64,000 nucleotides of DNA from positions 1-64,000 of the forward strand of contig JAYWHR010000039.1 of assembly GCA_043777675.1 (NCBI GenBank), read 5' to 3'. This document shows, piece by piece, positions 8,748 through 16,923 of the stretch. How positions within the stretch are numbered: the first letter of the stretch is position 1; each line of letters opens with the position of its first letter. The notes under the pieces were generated by a model. It was not told where the DNA came from. It did no database searches and was given only the letters and a program-made list of their open reading frames with translations. The position numbers were made by a program, and so were the translations under genes. Source of the stretch: JANMDU01 sp043777675. Its GTDB lineage: Bacteria; Pseudomonadota; Gammaproteobacteria; Burkholderiales; Burkholderiaceae_C.

Positions 8748-9503
8748 ATGTCACGCAATTCCTACACTCCTCTTTTTGTAGCGCTCTGCGCAGTTTTTAT
8801 GCCGGCTACCCATGCATTTGGCATGGAAAACTGCTCCGCCAAATCCGCCGCCACACTCACACCCGTGATTGAGCTCTACACCTCTGAGGGCTGCAGCTCC
8901 TGCCCGCCAGCGGATGTTTGGCTCTCCCAATTCAAGGCCGCGCAAAAGGAAGGCAAGGTGGTGGCGCAGGCGTTTCATGTGAACTACTGGGATTACATCG
9001 GCTGGACAGATCGCTTCGCTGCGCCAGCCTACACGCAGCGTCAGCGCGAGCTTTCGGCGCGCACGAATTTGAACAGCATTTACACGCCGCAAATTGCCAA
9101 AAACGGCCTCACGATTCGTGATTACGGTAACCCTGCGGCGCAGCTTGCTGGCAGCGAGACAGCCAAGGCCGAGATCGCGCTGGCTAAGCTGGAAACCAAT
9201 CGCTTTGAAGCGAAGATCACGCCGCTGGATGCTGGAGCCAACTGGAGCGCCTATTTCACCGTGACTGAGCATGCGCATGTGAGCCGCGTGAGCGCGGGCG
9301 AAAACAAAGGCGAGACTTTGAGACACGATTTCGTGGTGCGCCAATATGTGCCGCTCGGGCAATTCACTGGCGCGCAAGCTCTGAAATTCAGCAGTCTCGC
9401 GCCGACAATCACCGCTGGCAAAGAGCATCCGCGCCAGATCAACCTCGTGGTGACTGACAGCAAGAGCGGCAAAACCTTGCAGGCTTTGAGCTTAGGTTGT
9501 TGA
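8748..9503 (+). CDS. DUF1223 thioredoxin-fold exported protein
   Basis: This is a DUF1223 family protein of 251 residues. It has a signal peptide (FVALCAVFMPATHAFG) and the CxxC-type active site of a thioredoxin fold in YTSEGCSSCPPADVWLS, followed by HVNYWDYIGWTDRFA, which is the family hallmark. Its role is not established, but it is probably a periplasmic thiol protein. A good ribosome site (AAAGGAG) precedes the ATG. The hydrophobic core of the signal peptide is encoded by a family-1 repeat. It is convergent with serS, only one base apart. Confidence 0.88.
   Translation: MSRNSYTPLFVALCAVFMPATHAFGMENCSAKSAATLTPVIELYTSEGCSSCPPADVWLSQFKAAQKEGKVVAQAFHVNYWDYIGWTDRFAAPAYTQRQRELSARTNLNSIYTPQIAKNGLTIRDYGNPAAQLAGSETAKAEIALAKLETNRFEAKITPLDAGANWSAYFTVTEHAHVSRVSAGENKGETLRHDFVVRQYVPLGQFTGAQALKFSSLAPTITAGKEHPRQINLVVTDSKSGKTLQALSLGC
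8779..8808 (+). repeat. Family-1 palindromic repeat, copy 2 (in CDS)
   Basis: The copy TAGCGCTCTGCGCAG...ATGCCGGCTA lies inside the DUF1223 gene, same orientation, and encodes ALCAVFMPA, the core of its signal peptide. Confidence 0.85.
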
Positions 9504-9504
9504 A

Positions 9505-10800
9505 TTACAGTTTGAGCAACGCCTGCCCGCCCATGTAGGAGCGCAGAACTTCAGGCACGGTGACGCTGCCATCTGCATTTTGATAGTTCTCCAAGACGGC
9601 TACCAAAGTGCGGCCAACTGCCAAACCAGAGCCGTTCAAGGTATGCACGAGCTCATTCTTGCCTTGCGCATTCTTGAAGCGGGTTTGCATGCGACGGGCT
9701 TGGAAGCTTTCACAGTTGGAGCAAGATGAAATCTCACGGTAAGTGTTTTGCGCGGGCAGCCAGACTTCAAGGTCATAAGTCTTGGTGGATGCAAAACCCA
9801 TATCACCTGTGCACAGCGCGAGAACGCGATACGGTAAGCCGAGCTTTTGCAGAATCGCCTCAGCATGGCCAGTCATCGCCTCCAGCGCTTCGTAGCTCTT
9901 ATCTGGATGCGTGATCTGCACCATCTCAACTTTGTCAAATTGATGCTGGCGAATCATGCCCTTAGTATCTTTGCCATAGCTGCCCGCTTCTGAGCGGAAG
10001 CACGGGCTGTGGGCGGTGAGTTTGATCGGCAAGTCAGCCTCATTGAGGATCGAATCACGCACTGAATTTGTCAGGGTAATCTCGCTCGTTGAAATGAGAT
10101 ATTGCTTTGTTGCCTCGGTGTCACCACCACGGCTGACCCAAAACATATCCTCTTCAAACTTGGGTAGTTGCCCCGTGCCTTCCAATACATCGCGGTTAAC
10201 AATGTACGGCGTGTAGCACTCGGTATAACCATGCTCATTGGTTTGCACATCGAGCATGAACTGCGCCAGCGCCCGGTGCAGCTTGGCCATTTGGCCTTTC
10301 ATGAAAGTAAAGCGCGCGCCGGAAAGCTTGGCACCCGTGTCGGCATCTAAGCCGAGCGGCGTGCCCACATCAACGTGGTCTTTCACGACGAAGTCGAAAG
10401 TCTTGGGTGTGCCCCAGCGACGCACTTCCACATTGGCCTGCTCGCTTGCACCCACCGGCACGCTCTCATGCGGCAAATTCGGCAGCATCATGAGAATGCT
10501 TTGCATCTCAGAAGCAATTGCGTCATTTCGCGCAGCAGCCGTTTCCAGCTCAGTTTTGATCGCACCCGTCTCAGCCATCACCGCATCCACGCTCTCGCCT
10601 TTGGCTTTAAGCATGCCAATAGATTTGCTCAAGGTGTTGCGTTTGTTTTGCAGTTCTTCGGTGCGCGTCTGGATGGTTTTGCGCTCGGTTTCAAGGGCGC
10701 TATACGCCGCCACATCAAGAAATTGCTGAGGATTTTTGCGCTTTTGCAGCGCGACGACGACGCCATCAAGGTCTTTACGGAGTAGGTTTGGATCAAGCAT
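9505..10800 (-). CDS. serS: Seryl-tRNA synthetase
   Basis: SerS charges tRNA-Ser and tRNA-Sec with serine. The N-terminal coiled-coil arm (residues about 30-105, e.g. LQNKRNTLSKSIGMLKAKGE) and the class II catalytic core are present: motif 2 in SPCFRSEAGSYGKDTKGMIR and motif 3 in LNGSGLAVGRTLVAVLENYQ. The length of 431 is standard. A family-1 repeat and then a pair of family-2 hairpins lie upstream of its start. Confidence 0.97.
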   Translation of the reverse strand: MLDPNLLRKDLDGVVVALQKRKNPQQFLDVAAYSALETERKTIQTRTEELQNKRNTLSKSIGMLKAKGESVDAVMAETGAIKTELETAAARNDAIASEMQSILMMLPNLPHESVPVGASEQANVEVRRWGTPKTFDFVVKDHVDVGTPLGLDADTGAKLSGARFTFMKGQMAKLHRALAQFMLDVQTNEHGYTECYTPYIVNRDVLEGTGQLPKFEEDMFWVSRGGDTEATKQYLISTSEITLTNSVRDSILNEADLPIKLTAHSPCFRSEAGSYGKDTKGMIRQHQFDKVEMVQITHPDKSYEALEAMTGHAEAILQKLGLPYRVLALCTGDMGFASTKTYDLEVWLPAQNTYREISSCSNCESFQARRMQTRFKNAQGKNELVHTLNGSGLAVGRTLVAVLENYQNADGSVTVPEVLRSYMGGQALLKL

Positions 10801-10837
10801 GCTTTTATTTTAAACGCTTTGATCACTACTAAATTCA

Positions 10838-10867
10838 TAGCGAATTGCGCAGTATTTATGCCGGCAA
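10838..10867 (+). repeat. Family-1 palindromic repeat, copy 3
   Basis: The copy reads TAGCGAATTGCGCAG, then ATGCCGGCAA after five bases. It is preceded by the AT half-hairpin ACTACTAAATTCATAG. It is intergenic, about 40 bases upstream of serS. Confidence 0.8.
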
Positions 10868-10919
10868 TGTGCTACTTTTGCATATATTTTGCTGAAGAAA
10901 TTGGTTCTTAGCGTAAAGC

Positions 10920-11019
10920 GGCCTCGACTGCGCTTGGGATGTTCCCCTCCGCTCGTGTCCCCCGCCTTCGGCTCCTCCTTTTACCTCGCTGTGAGAAACA
11001 TCCCAGCTCAGCCGAGGCC
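10920..11019 (-). repeat. Family-2 hairpin element, copy C
   Basis: The arms 10920-10943 (GGCCTCGACTGCGCTTGGGA...) and 10997-11019 pair with two mismatches and one bulge. The minus-strand loop contains GCGAGGTAAAAGGAGGAGCC and then GCGGGGGACACGAGCG. It is paired head to head with copy D. Confidence 0.8.
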
Positions 11020-11110
11020 TCACAGGCGCGCTAAAGTCTTTGCGCGCCCATGGTCACTACACCCAGCAATATTCGCGCTTTGAGATTGGAACTCCCCTCA
11101 CTACCCCCGG

Positions 11111-11234
11111 CCTTCGATGTGCTTGGGCGGTTGGGGTATCTCACGTAGCGAGGTAAAGGGGGAGCGCCAGCCGCAGGCCAGCGCGGAGGACACGAGCGCA
11201 GTGGGATACCCCAAGCGCCCAAGCTCATCGAAGG
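11111..11234 (+). repeat. Family-2 hairpin element, copy D
   Basis: This is the strongest stem of the family: arms 11111-11144 and 11201-11234 pair at 31 of 34 positions (left arm CCTTCGATGTGCTTGGGCGG...). The loop carries GCGAGGTAAAGGGGGAGCG and GCGGAGGACACGAGCGCA. Confidence 0.85.
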
Positions 11235-11253
11235 CTAAAGAGCGCCAAGAATG

Positions 11254-12510
11254 CTAAACCGAAGACTTCCCCAACTCATTCTTAGCAATCGCATTGCGAT
11301 GCACTTCATCCGGGCCATCAGCAAAGCGTAGGGTACGGGCAGCGGTGTACGAATACGCCAACGGAAAATCATCACACATGCCGCCGCCACCATGCACTTG
11401 CATCGCCCAATCAATGATTTGGCAAGCCATCGTGGGCGCAACGACTTTGATCATGGCGATGTCATTCTTGGCCAGTTTGTTGCCGCCCATATCCATGAGC
11501 CACGCAGTACGCAGCGTGAGCAAACGGGCTTGATCGATTTTGCAACGTGCTTCTGCAATGCGCTCCAGCGTCACGCCTTGCTGAGAAACCAGTTTGCCAA
11601 ATGCCGTGCGGCTGCTAGCACGCTTGCACATCAGCTCCAACGCACGCTCGGCCAGGCCAATCAAGCGCATGCAATGGTGAATTCGCCCGGGGCCTAAGCG
11701 GCCTTGGGCGATTTCAAAGCCACGGCCTTCTCCGAGCAGCATGTTGGCGGCCGGCACTCGTGTGTCGGTGAACGTCATCTCGCAATGGCCATGCGGCGCA
11801 TCGTCGTAGCCAAACACGGTGAGCGGGCGAACTACGTTGATCCCACGCGCATCTGCGGGCACGACGATCATGCTTTGCTGGCTGTGGCGCGGTGCTTCTG
11901 GATCGCTCTTGCCCATGACGATGTAGACCGCGCAACGCGGATCGCCCGCGCCAGAGATCCACCATTTGCGGCCATTGATGAGATAGGTGTCGTCGGTTTG
12001 CTTTTCTACTTTTGTGGCGATATTGGTTGCGTCGCTTGATGCCACATCAGGCTCGGTCATGGCGAAGGCTGAGCGCACTTCGCCGCGCAGCAGAGGCTTG
12101 AGCCAACGGTTGCGGATTTCTGGCGAGCCGTAGCGCGCAAGTGTTTCCATGTTGCCGGTATCGGGCGCGGAACAGTTAAACACTTCGCTGGCCCAAACCA
12201 CGCGACCCATGATTTCAGCGAGAGGCGCGTATTCTTGATTGGTCAGGCCTGCACCGCCAAATTGTGGATCGCCACCGAAGCCTGCAATTTCTGCCGTATC
12301 GCGTGGGAGCCAAAGATTCCAAAGCCCAAGCTTTTGCGCGACGGGCTTAAGCTTTTCAATCGTTTGCAAAGGCGTCCAGCGCTTGCCTGCTTTGGTGTTG
12401 GCTTCGATCTCATCAGCGAAGGCTTTTTCTGCTGGGTAGATGTGATCATCAAAAAACTTGAGCAACTGAGCTTGCAACTCTTGCACGCGAGGTGAGTAAG
12501 AAAAATCCAT
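11254..12510 (-). CDS. Acyl-CoA dehydrogenase, ACAD10/11-like
   Basis: This is a flavin-dependent acyl-CoA dehydrogenase of 418 residues from the ATG of MDFSYSPRVQEL, which has a ribosome site (CCGGAGAC). Conserved blocks include AFAMTEPDVASSDATN, KWWISGAGDPRCAVYIVMGK and MQVHGGGGMCDDFPLA. The C-terminal RFADGPDEVHRNAIAKNEL is the pattern of the ACAD10/ACAD11 group. The upstream gene is an APH-fold kinase; in animals these two activities are fused in ACAD10/11, which degrade 4-hydroxy acids through a phosphorylated CoA intermediate. A similar role here is an inference. Confidence 0.9.
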   Translation of the reverse strand: MDFSYSPRVQELQAQLLKFFDDHIYPAEKAFADEIEANTKAGKRWTPLQTIEKLKPVAQKLGLWNLWLPRDTAEIAGFGGDPQFGGAGLTNQEYAPLAEIMGRVVWASEVFNCSAPDTGNMETLARYGSPEIRNRWLKPLLRGEVRSAFAMTEPDVASSDATNIATKVEKQTDDTYLINGRKWWISGAGDPRCAVYIVMGKSDPEAPRHSQQSMIVVPADARGINVVRPLTVFGYDDAPHGHCEMTFTDTRVPAANMLLGEGRGFEIAQGRLGPGRIHHCMRLIGLAERALELMCKRASSRTAFGKLVSQQGVTLERIAEARCKIDQARLLTLRTAWLMDMGGNKLAKNDIAMIKVVAPTMACQIIDWAMQVHGGGGMCDDFPLAYSYTAARTLRFADGPDEVHRNAIAKNELGKSSV

Positions 12511-12554
12511 GGTGTTTGTCTCCGGTGAGTGGGTTAGTAGGTTAAAGAAAAGGA

Positions 12555-12701
12555 CCGGACGCAGAGGACGCAAAGGTTACGCAGAAGAAATACCAAAGAA
12601 TTCATTTCGGAAAACTGAGAGTGATATCAACCGACAGTTTTTTCATTTTTGGTATTTCTTTTTTGCGTCTTCTGCGTAACCTTTGCGTCTTCTGCGTCCG
12701 G
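12555..12701. repeat. Long imperfect inverted repeat between kinase and dehydrogenase genes
   Basis: The left arm 12555-12597 (CCGGACGCAGAGGACGCAAA...) is complementary to 12648-12701, with an extra 11-12 bases in the right arm. The arms are built of repeated TTCTGCGT/TTTGCGTC words, and a short inner stem (AAAACTG/CAGTTTT) lies at the tip. It falls between the kinase stop and the dehydrogenase start, so it could form a strong transcript hairpin that uncouples their expression. Confidence 0.75.
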
Positions 12702-12726
12702 CAGTTCTGTCTTAAATCATTAAATT

Positions 12727-13812
12727 TCAAGCAGCCCGCGCAAAGCGCCAGCCCATTTGCGCGAGCGGTTTCGCCCCCGCAGCAGAGGCAATTGCTTGCG
12801 CGCTGGAAGCTGTGCCCATTTCAATTCGCTTGGCAATGCCTTGCAAGATCGCTGCCAAGCGGAACAGGTTGTAGGCAAGATAAAAATTCCAATCAGCACT
12901 CAACTGCTCTGGCGTGGCCAGCCCCGTGCGGTCGCAGTAGAGGCGAATGTATTTAGCTTCGCTGGGGATGCCAAGCGCTGCATGATCGAGCCCACCGATG
13001 CCTCGGAAAGCGCCGGGCGGGATGTGCCAAGCCATACAGTGGTAGCTGAAGTCTGCCAGTGGATGGCCTAAGGTTGAGAGTTCCCAATCGAGCACCGCGA
13101 GCACGCGCGGCTCGGTGGGGTGGAAGATCAGGTTGTCTAAGCGATAGTCGCCATGGACGATGCTGACTTTGGACTCGTCGCGGCCACTGGCGGGGATGTT
13201 AGCGGGCAACCATTCGATGAGCTTGTCCATCTCGATGATCGGCTGCGTGATCGATGCTTGGTATTGCTTCGTCCAACGGCCGATTTGCCGCTCGAAAAAG
13301 TTGCCGGGCTTGCCGTAGCCTGCTAGCCCCTGCGCTGCAAAATCCACCGTGTGCAAAGCAGCCTGCACACGATTCATTTCGCGATAGATCTCGCCGCGCT
13401 CGGCTGTGCTCATGTCCGGCAATGCTTGATCCCAAAGCACGCGACCTTGGACGAACTCCATGATGTAAAAAGCACGGCCAATGACTGATTCGTCTTCACA
13501 CAGTGCATACATCTTCGCTACCGGCACGCTCGTGCCTGCTAGCCCGCGCATCACTGCAAACTCGCGCTCCACGGCATGCGCCGATAGCAGCAGCTTTGCC
13601 ACGGGGCCAGGTTTGGCGCGCATGACATAAGTTTGATTCGGCGTGATCAGCTTGTACGTGGGATTTGATTGCCCGCCTTTGAACATTTCCACCTTCACTT
13701 CACCCGAAAAGCCTTGCACATGCTGAGCCATCCAAGCGCTCAACGCACCTGAGTCAAAGGCATGCTGGTCAGATACCGCCCGAGTGCCAACGAAATGATC
13801 AAAGCCACTCAT
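12727..13812 (-). CDS. APH-fold phosphotransferase, ACAD10/11 kinase-like
   Basis: This protein of 361 residues has the aminoglycoside-phosphotransferase/choline-kinase fold. The catalytic loop is VHGDYRLDNLIFH, followed by the metal-binding ALDWELSTLGHPLADFSY. The N-lobe segment GQSNPTYKLITPNQTYVMRAKPGP matches the family that sits beside acyl-CoA dehydrogenases. It probably phosphorylates a hydroxyacyl substrate rather than an antibiotic. Its ATG overlaps the stop of the upstream Crp-type regulator by four bases (ATGA), so the two are co-translated. Confidence 0.88.
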   Translation of the reverse strand: MSGFDHFVGTRAVSDQHAFDSGALSAWMAQHVQGFSGEVKVEMFKGGQSNPTYKLITPNQTYVMRAKPGPVAKLLLSAHAVEREFAVMRGLAGTSVPVAKMYALCEDESVIGRAFYIMEFVQGRVLWDQALPDMSTAERGEIYREMNRVQAALHTVDFAAQGLAGYGKPGNFFERQIGRWTKQYQASITQPIIEMDKLIEWLPANIPASGRDESKVSIVHGDYRLDNLIFHPTEPRVLAVLDWELSTLGHPLADFSYHCMAWHIPPGAFRGIGGLDHAALGIPSEAKYIRLYCDRTGLATPEQLSADWNFYLAYNLFRLAAILQGIAKRIEMGTASSAQAIASAAGAKPLAQMGWRFARAA

Positions 13813-14537
13813 TCCTGATCCCCGTTACCAATGCGCTTCAAGCCATCACGGCTGCGCACCACCAAGCCACTAGGCTCGACGCGGATCAGCTCCTCGCGCT
13901 CCATCTGCTTGAGCTCTTGATTCACACGCTGGCGCGATGCGCCCAAGAGCTGCGCCAATTCTTCTTGCGCCAAATGCAGGCCAATGCGCGTCTCGTCCTG
14001 ATGCGAAAGGCTGGTCACGCCATAGCTGCGCGCCAAATGCACGAGCTGCTTGGCCAGCCTCGCGCGCAGTGGCAGCGTGTTTAAGTCTTCCACCAAGCCA
14101 AAAAGCAGTCGAATCAAGCGAGCATTGAGGCGCAGCAGAGCCTCATAAAGCTCGGTGTGATCGGCCAAAATCTTGGTGAGATCATTGCGCGAGACACACA
14201 CAATCGTGCTCTCGCCGTGGGCATAGCAATCATGTGTGCGCTGGTCGCCATCAAAAATCGCCACATCGCCAAACCAAATACCCGGCTCGACATAGGTCAG
14301 CGTCACTTGCTTGCCAGACACCGAAGTACTGGATACACGAACAGCGCCTTTCGCACAAGCCACCCACTCGTCCGGCCGCTCGCCTCGCGCTGCAATCAGC
14401 TCGCCATCGCGGTAGCGCTTTACATAGGCATAGCGCAAGATATCGTGCCGCAGGCTGGGCGAGAGGCTGGAAAACCAGCGCCCCGTGTTAATCGCTTCGC
14501 GCTCGTCTTGAGAGAGGATAGGTTCGTCTGAAATCAT
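13809..14537 (-). CDS. Crp/Fnr-family transcription regulator
   Basis: This regulator has an N-terminal cyclic-nucleotide-type sensor domain (RDGELIAARGERPDEWVACAKGAVRVSS, GIWFGDVAIFDGD) and a C-terminal winged helix (AQEELAQLLGASRQRVNQELKQME). There are no clustered Cys residues for an Fnr-type Fe-S cluster, so it senses something else. I start at the ATG of MISDEPILSQ (242 residues); a GTG at 14588 would add 17 residues. It overlaps the downstream kinase gene and is a candidate regulator of the kinase/acyl-CoA dehydrogenase pair. It is divergent from rhlE. Confidence 0.88.
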   Translation of the reverse strand: MISDEPILSQDEREAINTGRWFSSLSPSLRHDILRYAYVKRYRDGELIAARGERPDEWVACAKGAVRVSSTSVSGKQVTLTYVEPGIWFGDVAIFDGDQRTHDCYAHGESTIVCVSRNDLTKILADHTELYEALLRLNARLIRLLFGLVEDLNTLPLRARLAKQLVHLARSYGVTSLSHQDETRIGLHLAQEELAQLLGASRQRVNQELKQMEREELIRVEPSGLVVRSRDGLKRIGNGDQE

Positions 14538-14625
14538 GTCATTTCCATTGTGGAGGCAGTTCTGAGCTAAGGTCTCTAGGGTTGTCACTTGTGTGTCTAG
14601 GGTAAGTGCGACAATACACCCCTAC

Positions 14626-16173
14626 ATGACAGAACCCGTAAACATTCCATTTTCCTCCGTTGGCTTGGCCGACACCATCCTACGCGCTGTGGCCGAAAAG
14701 GGCTACACCACAATGAGTCCGATTCAAGCAGCGGCTATCCCGCATGTGCTAGCTGGCCGAGATGTGATGGGCGCTGCGCAAACCGGCACCGGCAAAACAG
14801 CAGCATTCGTGCTGCCGCTCTTGCAGCGCATGCTCAAGCACGAGACGCCTTCGCCCTCGCCTGCGCGCCACCCCGTGCGGGCGCTTGTCCTCACACCCAC
14901 ACGAGAGTTGGCCGATCAGATTCACGAAAATGTCGCGGCTTACGCTAAATACACGCAAATTCGTAGCGCCGTGGTCTTTGGCGGCATCGATATCAAACCG
15001 CAAATGGCCGCACTGCGCAAAGGTGTGGAAATTTTGACAGCCACGCCCGGTCGCTTGCTTGACCACATCGAAGCCAAAACCGCTGTGCTTAACCAAGTGG
15101 AATATGTGGTGCTTGATGAAGCAGACCGCATGCTCGATATTGGCTTCCTGCCCGATTTGCAGCGCATCCTGAATTATTTGCCCAAGAAGCGCATCACTTT
15201 GCTCTTTTCAGCGACCTTCTCGCCGGAGATCAAGCGCCTGTCGGCCAGTTATTTGCAAAATCCGATTTTGGTGGAAACAGCGCGACCCAATGAGACTGCA
15301 GCCAACGTGGAGCAGCTGTTTTTCAGCGTGCAAGAGGATGACAAACGCCGCGTGCTGCGCCAGCTGATCCGCGACCGCGGCATCACACAAGCTTTTGTGT
15401 TTTGCAACAGCAAACTGGGCTGCGCCCGCTTGGCTCGCTCGCTGGAGCGCGATGGCCTACGCACCACCGCGCTGCACGGTGACAAGAGCCAAGATGAACG
15501 ATTGAAAGCACTTGAATCCTTCAAAAAAGGCGAGGTCGATCTACTGGTCGCCACTGATGTAGCTGCGCGCGGGCTGGATATCAAAGACGTGCCTGCCGTG
15601 TTTAACTACGACATCCCCTACAACGCCGAAGATTACGTTCATCGCATTGGCCGCACAGGCCGCGCTGGCGCGTCTGGCTTGGCAATGAGTTTTGTCGATG
15701 GCGATGACAAGCGCTTGATCACCGATATTGAAAAGTTGATCAAGAAAAAAATTGAGTTTGCTGAATTCCAGTTTGAGAATGAGCAACCGCCACGCGGCAG
15801 CCATTTCAATTCAGGCCGACGCGCTTGGGGAGAAGATGGCGGAGATAGCAGCGCGCCGCGCCGAGATGATCGCCCCGCAGAGAGGCGCGATGACCGCGCT
15901 GGTGAAAGACGGTCTAGCTACGCAAGTCGCCCTGCTCGCCCACCTGCTGATCCATTCTTCAACAAGCCCTATGAGGAACCGTTGAACGCGAATCCTTCTT
16001 GGGACAACGGCCAAAAGGCTGCGTCAAATTCCACCGGCTCGCGCATATCAGCCAATATCAAAAGCAAAAAAAGAGTTGCTGCGTTGTTTAAAGCGGGCGA
16101 ATCTATTGCTGAAACTTCTGCGCAGCCCGCGTCGATCGACAACGCTTTGCCTTTAACCTCGCCCAGCGCGTAG
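14626..16173 (+). CDS. rhlE: DEAD-box ATP-dependent RNA helicase, RhlE type
   Basis: This is an RNA helicase of 515 residues from the ATG of MTEPVNIPFSS. All core motifs are seen: the Q motif (YTTMSPIQAAAIP), Walker A AQTGTGKTAAF, PTRELADQ, TPGRLLDH, DEAD, SAT in LLFSATFSPE, and HRIGRTGRAG in the second RecA lobe. After residue 400 comes a low-complexity Arg/Asp/Ser tail (RRDDRPAERRDDRAGERR) and a short basic KSKKRVAALF region, typical of RhlE, which acts in ribosome assembly and RNA turnover in the cold. Confidence 0.93.
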   Translation: MTEPVNIPFSSVGLADTILRAVAEKGYTTMSPIQAAAIPHVLAGRDVMGAAQTGTGKTAAFVLPLLQRMLKHETPSPSPARHPVRALVLTPTRELADQIHENVAAYAKYTQIRSAVVFGGIDIKPQMAALRKGVEILTATPGRLLDHIEAKTAVLNQVEYVVLDEADRMLDIGFLPDLQRILNYLPKKRITLLFSATFSPEIKRLSASYLQNPILVETARPNETAANVEQLFFSVQEDDKRRVLRQLIRDRGITQAFVFCNSKLGCARLARSLERDGLRTTALHGDKSQDERLKALESFKKGEVDLLVATDVAARGLDIKDVPAVFNYDIPYNAEDYVHRIGRTGRAGASGLAMSFVDGDDKRLITDIEKLIKKKIEFAEFQFENEQPPRGSHFNSGRRAWGEDGGDSSAPRRDDRPAERRDDRAGERRSSYASRPARPPADPFFNKPYEEPLNANPSWDNGQKAASNSTGSRISANIKSKKRVAALFKAGESIAETSAQPASIDNALPLTSPSA

Positions 16174-16179
16174 TTTTGT

Positions 16180-16923
16180 ATGCGGTTGGATGATCTGCTG
16201 TTTAGCCAAGGCTTTGGCACGCGGCGCGTCTGCGCAGGCTTGATTCAGCAAGGTTTTGTGAAGGGTTTTGAGCACCTAGCCGGCACAGAATCTGCGCAGG
16301 ATGCTACTGAAATCATAGTAAGCGATGGCCTGCCATTTACCGTACAAGACAAGGCTTGGCAGTATCACGAGCGCGCTTATCTGATGCTCCACAAACCTGC
16401 CGGCTTCGAATGCAGCCATCGCCCCGGAGCTTGGCCGAGCGCCTACAGCCTGCTACCCGCCCCGCTGCGACAGCGCCCCACCAAAGGCGTGGTGCAAGGC
16501 GTACAAGCGATTGGCCGCTTAGACCAAGACACCACAGGTTTGCTGCTGCTCACCGATGATGGCCAATTCCTCCACAAAATGAGCAGCCCCAAGCACCATG
16601 TGCCCAAGGTGTACCAAATCACCACCGACCGCGCAGTTGAAGCACAGCACATCGAAAAGCTGCTGTACGGCGTAGTGCTCAATGACGACCCAAAACCCGT
16701 CAAAGCCGCAGCCGCCGTTCAGACCGGCGAAAAAACGCTAGCCATGACTTTGACGGAAGGCAAATACCACCAAGTCAAACGCATGATTGCGGCGGTTGGC
16801 AACCATGTCGTCGCGTTACATCGTTCGCAAATCGGCAGCATGGTTCTGGGTGATGATTTGCCGTCTGGTCAATGGCGCTGGCTCAGCGCAGACGAGCTTC
16901 AATCCCTTAAGACTTCAGCTTGA
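16180..16923 (+). CDS. rsuA: 16S rRNA pseudouridine synthase, RsuA family
   Basis: RsuA isomerises U516 of 16S rRNA. The N-terminal S4-like domain (MRLDDLLFSQGFGTRRVCAG) is followed by a catalytic domain with the active-site Asp in AIGRLDQDTTGLLLLT and the C-terminal EGKYHQVKRMIAAVGNHVVAL. A family-1 repeat lies inside the S4-like domain and encodes LAGTESAQDAT. The 3' end overlaps that of convergent apaH by 25 bases. It starts seven bases after rhlE. Confidence 0.9.
   Translation: MRLDDLLFSQGFGTRRVCAGLIQQGFVKGFEHLAGTESAQDATEIIVSDGLPFTVQDKAWQYHERAYLMLHKPAGFECSHRPGAWPSAYSLLPAPLRQRPTKGVVQGVQAIGRLDQDTTGLLLLTDDGQFLHKMSSPKHHVPKVYQITTDRAVEAQHIEKLLYGVVLNDDPKPVKAAAAVQTGEKTLAMTLTEGKYHQVKRMIAAVGNHVVALHRSQIGSMVLGDDLPSGQWRWLSADELQSLKTSA
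16277..16306 (-). repeat. Family-1 palindromic repeat, copy 4 (in CDS)
   Basis: The copy lies in reverse orientation inside rsuA, read as TAGCATCCTGCGCAG...GTGCCGGCTA on the minus strand. It contributes LAGTESAQDAT to the protein. Confidence 0.85.

Larger units (their letters stand above)
10801..11253. other. Gene-free interval with repeats upstream of serS
   Basis: No gene is supported in these 453 bases. They hold one family-1 repeat and family-2 hairpins C and D in opposite orientation. The serS promoter must lie in this stretch or among these repeats. Confidence 0.7.

Noticed and set aside
12555..12701. Short CRISPR-like array from repeated TTCTGCGT words
   Set aside because: The words are only about eight bases, are adjacent without spacers, and fit an inverted repeat.
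12727..13812. Aminoglycoside resistance kinase
   Set aside because: The fold is shared, but the neighbour acyl-CoA dehydrogenase and N-lobe sequence fit the ACAD10/11-type kinase group.
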